DNA from: Ruegeria sp. YS9
GTDB lineage: Bacteria; Pseudomonadota; Alphaproteobacteria; Rhodobacterales; Rhodobacteraceae
Direction: 5' to 3'
Assembly: GCF_024628725.1 (NCBI RefSeq)
Contig: NZ_CP102409.1
Coordinates: forward strand, 129,501-193,500
Length of the DNA stretch: 64,000 bases
The notes under the pieces are model-generated. The model did not search any database, had not been told where the DNA came from, and worked only from the letters and a program-made list of their open reading frames with translations. A program made the translations under genes and the position numbers. Below, in pieces: positions 59,359 through 64,000 of this stretch. Position 1 is the stretch's first letter. Every line of letters begins with the position of its first letter.

Positions 59359-62316
59359 TTATTTTCCTTCGAGGCTCAGCGCTTCGTTAACCAGCGCTTC
59401 TTGTTGGGCTTTGTGTTGGCTGGCCAGGCCCGTTGCGGGCGAGGCCGAGGTTGCGCGACCGACATAAGCCGGACGGGTATGTTTCGCGCCGATCCGGGAA
59501 AGAACCCATTCGATATTGGGCTCGATAAAGGTCCATGCGCCTTGGTTCTTGGGCTCTTCCTGACACCAGACCATTTCGGCATTCTTGAACCGTTCAAGCT
59601 CGTTGATCAGAGAATGCGCCGGGAAAGGATAGAACTGTTCGATCCGCATCAGGTAAATGTCGTCGATGCCGCGTGCATCGCGTTCCTCCAGCAGGTCGAA
59701 ATAGACTTTGCCGGAACACATCACCACGCGTTTGATCTTGTCATCCGCCACCAGCTTGGTGTCGGAATTGCCCTTCTGTGCATCATCCCACAGTACCCGG
59801 TGGAAGCTGGAGCCGGTGGTGAAATCCTCGGCGGTGCTGACCGCCAGCTTGTGGCGCAGCAGTGATTTGGGCGTCACCAGGATCAGCGGCTTGCGGAATG
59901 TCCGGTGCAGTTGGCGGCGCAGGATGTGGAAATAGTTCGCTGGCGTGGTGCAGTTCGCCACGATCCAGTTGTCCTGGCCGCACATTTGCAGGAACCGCTC
60001 CAGCCTTGCCGACGAATGCTCGGGGCCTTGCCCCTCGAACCCGTGCGGCAGCAGACAGACCAGGCCGGACATCCGCAGCCATTTCGATTCACCCGAACTG
60101 ATGAATTGGTCGAACATGATCTGCGCGCCGTTGGCGAAGTCCCCGAACTGGGCTTCCCAAAGAACAAGCGCATTTGGTTCGGCCAGCGAGTATCCGTACT
60201 CGAACCCGAGCACAGCATATTCGGACAACATCGAGTCAATCACTTCGTACTGCGACTGACCTGCGCGAATGTTGTTCAGCGGGTAGTACCGTTCTTCGGT
60301 TTCCTGATGAATGAACCCCGAATGGCGCTGGCTGAAGGTGCCGCGCGTGGCGTCCTGACCTGCCAGGCGTACCGGGTACCCTTCTGTCAGCAGGGATCCG
60401 AAAGCCAGCGCCTCACCAGTGGCCCAGTCAAAGCCTTTACCGGTTTCAAACATCTGTTTCTTGTGCTCAAGCAGACGACCAACCGTCTTGTGCATGGCAA
60501 ATCCGCTTGGTGCGCGGGTAAGGGCATCGCCGATTTCGGCCATGGTTTCGGGCGTGATCGCCGTCTCGCCGCGCATGTATTCGTCTTTGTTCTTGTCAAG
60601 ATGCGACCAGCGCCCATCCAGCCAATCGGCCTTGTTGGGTTTATAGTCCTTACCGGCCTCGAATTCGTCGTTCAGATGGGCCTGGAAGGCCGCTTTCATA
60701 TCCTCGATCTCACCTTCGGGGATCAGGCCATCCTTGACCAGGCGTTCCGTGTACAGAGACAGCGTGGTCTTATGCGTCTTGATCTTCTTGTACATGATCG
60801 GGTTGGTGAACATGGGCTCGTCGCCCTCGTTGTGACCAAACCGGCGATAGCAGAAGATATCCAGAACCACGTCCTTGTGGAATTTCTGGCGGAACTCGGT
60901 CGCCACCTTGGCTGCATGAACAACCGCCTCGGGGTCATCCCCGTTCACGTGGAAGATCGGCGCCTCGACCATCAGCGCGATATCCGTTGGGTACGGGCTG
61001 GAGCGTGAGAAATGCGGCGCGGTGGTAAAGCCGATCTGGTTGTTCACCACGATATGCATTGTCCCGCCGGTGCGATGCCCGCGCAGACCGCTCAGGCCAA
61101 AACCTTCGGCCACGACGCCCTGTCCGGCAAAGGCCGCATCCCCGTGCAACAGAATGGCCATGACCTTGGTGCGGTCCGTGTCGCCCAACTGATCCTGCTT
61201 GGCGCGGACCTTGCCCAGAACCACAGGGTTCACCGCCTCAAGATGCGACGGGTTCGCAGTCAGCGACAGGTGCACGCTGTTGCCATCAAACTCGCGGTCG
61301 CTGGAAGCACCCAGATGGTATTTCACGTCGCCCGAACCATCCACGTCTTCGGGTTTGAAACTGCCGCCCTGGAATTCATTGAAAATGGCGCGGTACGGTT
61401 TGCCCATCACGTTGGCCAGAATGTTCAAACGGCCCCGGTGCGGCATGCCGATGACGATGTCGCTCAGGCCCAGCGCGCCGCCGCGCTTGATGATCTGCTC
61501 CATCGCCGGAATAAGCGCCTCACCGCCATCGAGACCAAAGCGCTTGGTGCCCATGTACTTGACGTGCAGGAATTTCTCAAAGCCTTCGGCCTCGACCATC
61601 TTGTTCAGGATGGCTTTGCGGCCTTCCTTGGTGAACTGGATTTCCTTGCCATAGCCCTCAATGCGCTCTTTCAGCCATGCGGCCTCTTCCGGGTTCGAGA
61701 TATGCATGTATTGCAGCGCGAAGGTGCCGCAATAGGTCCGCTTCACGATCTCGACGATCTGCCGCATCGAGGCAACCTGAAGCCCCAGAACGTTGTCGAT
61801 GAAGATCGGGCGATCCATGTCGGCGTCGGTGAAGCCGTAGGTCTTGGGGTCGAGCTCTGGGTGATTGGTTGCCGCGCGCATGCCCAGCGGATCCAGATCG
61901 GCGGCCAGATGACCCCGGATGCGGTAGGCCCGGATCAGCATCAGGGCGCGCAGGCTGTCCAACACCGCGCGCTTGATTTGGTCATCGCTGACTTCGACGC
62001 CTTTGTCGGCGGCCTTTTCCTTGATCTTCTTGCCTGCGGCCTTGGCGTCAATCTCGGCCCACTCACCGGTCAGCGCACCGGTCAGATCATCGGCCGGCAT
62101 CGGAGGCCAGTCCGTGCGCGCCCACGAAGGCCCTTCGGCCTCACGCTGCACATCCGGCGCGGCGTCGCCCATGGCCTTGAAGAACTCGACCCAGGCAGCG
62201 TCTACTGCACCGGGGTTCTTGGTGTATTGGGCATAAAGTTGTTCCAGGTATTCGGCATTATGCCCCTGCATGAAGCTTGAGGCATGAAAGGCAGAGTTGG
62301 GCGAGTGTTCGGTCAT
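59359..62316 (-). CDS. sucA: 2-oxoglutarate dehydrogenase E1 component
   Basis: Thiamine-dependent decarboxylation of 2-oxoglutarate. A 985-residue protein with GMPHRGRLNILANV, HGDAAFAGQGVVAEGF (thiamine-binding region) and RRFGHNEGDEP. The start MTEHSPNSAF (62316) is used; it overlaps the upstream DUF805 stop (ATGA). It heads the odh part of the suc operon. Confidence 0.96.
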   Translation of the reverse strand: MTEHSPNSAFHASSFMQGHNAEYLEQLYAQYTKNPGAVDAAWVEFFKAMGDAAPDVQREAEGPSWARTDWPPMPADDLTGALTGEWAEIDAKAAGKKIKEKAADKGVEVSDDQIKRAVLDSLRALMLIRAYRIRGHLAADLDPLGMRAATNHPELDPKTYGFTDADMDRPIFIDNVLGLQVASMRQIVEIVKRTYCGTFALQYMHISNPEEAAWLKERIEGYGKEIQFTKEGRKAILNKMVEAEGFEKFLHVKYMGTKRFGLDGGEALIPAMEQIIKRGGALGLSDIVIGMPHRGRLNILANVMGKPYRAIFNEFQGGSFKPEDVDGSGDVKYHLGASSDREFDGNSVHLSLTANPSHLEAVNPVVLGKVRAKQDQLGDTDRTKVMAILLHGDAAFAGQGVVAEGFGLSGLRGHRTGGTMHIVVNNQIGFTTAPHFSRSSPYPTDIALMVEAPIFHVNGDDPEAVVHAAKVATEFRQKFHKDVVLDIFCYRRFGHNEGDEPMFTNPIMYKKIKTHKTTLSLYTERLVKDGLIPEGEIEDMKAAFQAHLNDEFEAGKDYKPNKADWLDGRWSHLDKNKDEYMRGETAITPETMAEIGDALTRAPSGFAMHKTVGRLLEHKKQMFETGKGFDWATGEALAFGSLLTEGYPVRLAGQDATRGTFSQRHSGFIHQETEERYYPLNNIRAGQSQYEVIDSMLSEYAVLGFEYGYSLAEPNALVLWEAQFGDFANGAQIMFDQFISSGESKWLRMSGLVCLLPHGFEGQGPEHSSARLERFLQMCGQDNWIVANCTTPANYFHILRRQLHRTFRKPLILVTPKSLLRHKLAVSTAEDFTTGSSFHRVLWDDAQKGNSDTKLVADDKIKRVVMCSGKVYFDLLEERDARGIDDIYLMRIEQFYPFPAHSLINELERFKNAEMVWCQEEPKNQGAWTFIEPNIEWVLSRIGAKHTRPAYVGRATSASPATGLASQHKAQQEALVNEALSLEGK

Positions 62317-62855
62317 TGGGCTACCTCTGTTGGGTTGGGACCGTATTGATTGGTGCCTGGCTGGCTGGGGCGGGTCAGCCACCACAGCACCAGGAGGGGC
62401 GACACCACCAGAACGATAAGTGTCGGGATGACGATCAGCAATGTTGCGCGGGTAAACAAAATGTCCAGAGTGCCACCATGCTGGAAATGAGAGGCGAGGC
62501 CGATGCCGAAGATCAGAACCGCAAAGGCCCCAAGGATCAGCAGGATCGGCAGCAAAGCATAAAGCCCGCTGCGCCCGGTATCATGCATCCGTCGCCACGC
62601 GACAGCCAGATGCGGGAAGAAAACGATCAGGCCGACGATGCTCTGCACCGGTTGCGAAGAAGTGGCGGTGATGGATTTGGACGTATCCGTCTCAGTCACA
62701 GTGACCTGAGTGAAGAACTGCCAGTCAATGATCCCGGCGATGATGTTCCAGATCACGATGAACAGAAAGAAGAACCAGTATTCGGTCCGCGAGGCACGGC
62801 CTGAGAAGGTGAAGAACTTGGCGAAACAGGTGCGGATGGCGTCGGAGAAGGTCAT
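62313..62855 (-). CDS. DUF805-family membrane protein
   Basis: A 180-residue protein with 4-5 membrane segments, starting FSDAIRTCFAKFFTFSGRASRTEYWFFFLF, with F-S-G-R-A-S-R-x-E-Y-W typical of DUF805. Its stop overlaps the sucA start and its start overlaps the preceding gene, placing it inside the suc operon. Function unknown; DUF805 proteins are usually stand-alone. Confidence 0.87.
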   Translation of the reverse strand: MTFSDAIRTCFAKFFTFSGRASRTEYWFFFLFIVIWNIIAGIIDWQFFTQVTVTETDTSKSITATSSQPVQSIVGLIVFFPHLAVAWRRMHDTGRSGLYALLPILLILGAFAVLIFGIGLASHFQHGGTLDILFTRATLLIVIPTLIVLVVSPLLVLWWLTRPSQPGTNQYGPNPTEVAQ

Positions 62856-63538
62856 CGTGACTTCTCCGGTCGCTTTGTGGTTACAGTTGTGAAAACTGAC
62901 GATACATCAAATTCTGGGTCTGAGGCAGATTGCATTCGATGTATGTTCAGGATCGCGCCGTTCATGCTTCTTTTGAACGTATCATTTTCGGAGAACTGTG
63001 ACCGAAGATGAAGAACTGGCGGAAGGGATTTGGGTTCGCGGTCCGAGTCCGCTAGTAACTTCTCAAAAGTAGTTGGAGAGTCTTCTTCTTTGAGCGCCAA
63101 AACACAGTTGGTTTGCTCGAAATCTCCATTCTTGTAGCTATCGACTCGCAAAACGCTACCGGTTTGGTCACGAACAAACCATCTGTCCTTCTTTTCGGAA
63201 CCATCAACTATCTTCAAGTTGCGCGCACCTGTCGCATTGGTGAGAGCTAACTCCCAAGTGCTTGCGATGCGCGTGTCTGAGTAGTCGCCAGTGCCAAAGT
63301 GATTTGGTAAATAGGTGGCTGCGTAAGACCGGATTGCCCTGTCATCAAGATTTGCAGGCACCTTGGGCGTCCACCCAACTTGAATAAGCGCATCTGTCAG
63401 TATGGCCAGATCGGTTGCTGACTGGCATGCGCTGATGGCTTCTGAGGCGATGTCAGTGTTGCTAGCGATAGCAGAGACGGGTGCGGCTGCCACAATGGCA
63501 GCCACTAGACCATACAGAAATTTACCGCCCCGGCTCAC
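62852..63538 (-). CDS. Exported hypothetical protein, AT-richer than its neighbours
   Basis: A 228-residue protein with a signal peptide (VAAIVAAAPVSAIAS) and no recognised domain. Start is GTG, three bases past the sucD stop; its stop overlaps the DUF805 start. Its DNA is clearly less GC-rich than sucD and sucA, suggesting later insertion into the operon. Function unknown. Confidence 0.7.
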   Translation of the reverse strand: MSRGGKFLYGLVAAIVAAAPVSAIASNTDIASEAISACQSATDLAILTDALIQVGWTPKVPANLDDRAIRSYAATYLPNHFGTGDYSDTRIASTWELALTNATGARNLKIVDGSEKKDRWFVRDQTGSVLRVDSYKNGDFEQTNCVLALKEEDSPTTFEKLLADSDREPKSLPPVLHLRSQFSENDTFKRSMNGAILNIHRMQSASDPEFDVSSVFTTVTTKRPEKSR

Positions 63539-63541
63539 AGC

Positions 63542-64000
63542 TTACCCAATCGCTTCCAGCACGGCCTCACCCAGCTGCGCCGGGCTTTCGGCCACGACGA
63601 TACCGGCCGCGCGCATGGCTTCGATCTTGTCTTCCGCACCGCCCTTGCCACCGGCGACAATCGCGCCTGCGTGACCCATGCGGCGGCCCGGAGGGGCTGT
63701 GCGGCCTGCGATGAAACCGGCGGTCGGCTTCTTGCGGCCCTTCTTGGCTTCATCCGCCAGGAATTGCGCGGCTTCTTCTTCGGCCGAGCCGCCGATCTCA
63801 CCGATCATGATGATCGACTCGGTCTCGTCATCCGCCAGGAACCATTCCAGAACGTCGATATGCTCGGTACCTTTGATCGGGTCACCGCCGATGCCCACGC
63901 AGGTAGACTGGCCCAGACCAACATCGGTGGTCTGCTTGACGGCCTCGTAGGTCAGGGTGCCCGAGCGGGACACAACGCCGACCGAACCGCGCTTGTGGAT
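63542..64000 (-). CDS. sucD: Succinyl-CoA synthetase alpha subunit, C-terminal part (5' end beyond window)
   Basis: The visible 152 residues match the C-terminal half of Suc[31 protein letters not shown], the [14 protein letters not shown] segment and [16 protein letters not shown] carrying the phospho-His. It runs off the right edge in its 5' direction. In the usual order sucC lies further to the right. Confidence 0.95.
   Translation of the reverse strand: MHKRGSVGVVSRSGTLTYEAVKQTTDVGLGQSTCVGIGGDPIKGTEHIDVLEWFLADDETESIIMIGEIGGSAEEEAAQFLADEAKKGRKKPTAGFIAGRTAPPGRRMGHAGAIVAGGKGGAEDKIEAMRAAGIVVAESPAQLGEAVLEAIG

Noticed and set aside
59905..61008. 367-aa plus-strand frame opposite sucA
   Set aside because: Antisense to catalytic-core sequence with no domain or SD; composition like other shadow frames.
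61012..62280. 422-aa plus-strand frame opposite sucA
   Set aside because: Same reason: His/Ala/Arg-rich antisense of a conserved gene.

Overview
This 64-kb window is a gene-dense, GC-rich stretch of chromosome from an alphaproteobacterium of the Roseobacter group (Rhodobacteraceae), probably near Ruegeria. Support for this comes from the alphaproteobacterial aa3-oxidase subunit IV microprotein, the sucD-sucA-sucB-lpd cluster, the phaA/phaB pair, a DmdC-like acyl-CoA dehydrogenase, DUF805, YdcH and DUF2007 small proteins, and frequent ATGA start/stop overlaps. I see no rRNA, tRNA, CRISPR array, transposase or prophage. Most of it is core chromosome; novelty is in small proteins, fusions, operators and one repeat region.

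Layout, left to right. 1-2.6 kb (minus): pyrB, a membrane-anchored protein, two PH-domain-like membrane proteins and a secreted 26-cysteine protein. 2.7-9.7 kb (plus): a family-4-like uracil-DNA glycosylase lacking most Fe-S cysteines, a coupled phosphoesterase, MoaB, and an RND efflux adaptor/pump pair. 9.7-12.6 kb: NUDIX, DsbD N-domain-like protein, YqgE and TsaC/Sua5. 12.8-19.3 kb (plus): DmdC-like dehydrogenase with an MBL hydrolase, then an envelope/lipid group: membrane GDPD, a secreted phospholipase-A2-like protein, cytochrome oxidase subunit IV (44 aa) and a lipoprotein with a possible permuted papain-like site. 19.2-25.5 kb: AzlCD, then a coupled molybdenum-cofactor operon (fdhD, membrane protein, mobA, mobB, an RNase-H-like-domain/MoeA fusion, GNAT). 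25.5-30 kb: greA, a SoxR/VOC divergon with a visible SoxR-type promoter, and ETF-QO. 30-36.7 kb: TPR protein, ispE, polyprenyl synthase, DUF2007, methyltransferase, YdcH, EamA and LysR.

36.8-39.1 kb holds a Trp-rich microprotein with its own terminator and the phaA/phaB genes of polyhydroxyalkanoate synthesis, with a PhaR-like site upstream of phaA. 39.3-43.3 kb (minus): EAL protein, sterol-desaturase-family enzyme, several small proteins and a TlpA-type thioredoxin. 43.4-54.6 kb: argH, lipoproteins, a TetR/membrane-protein divergon with two palindromic operators, lysA, a TIGR02302-type giant membrane protein, an MJ0042 zinc-ribbon protein, and ftsE-ftsX-plsC-PPOX. 54.6-55.9 kb: a flavodoxin-fold reductase and TetR repressor divergon with three 12-bp operators. 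56-64 kb (minus): the 2-oxoglutarate dehydrogenase/succinyl-CoA synthetase operon with two extra genes between sucD and sucA and one between sucB and lpd. A partial duplication of the lpd 3' end around a multi-hairpin palindromic element lies just downstream of lpd.

The most interesting leads are the PLA2-like/GDPD pair, the domain-MoeA fusion, the duplicated lpd tail with its palindromic element, the clear TetR operator arrays, and an SD-sequestering hairpin at 42711-42735. I did not find a clearly new multi-gene defence or metabolic system. All functional calls come from reading motifs by eye; no database search was possible.
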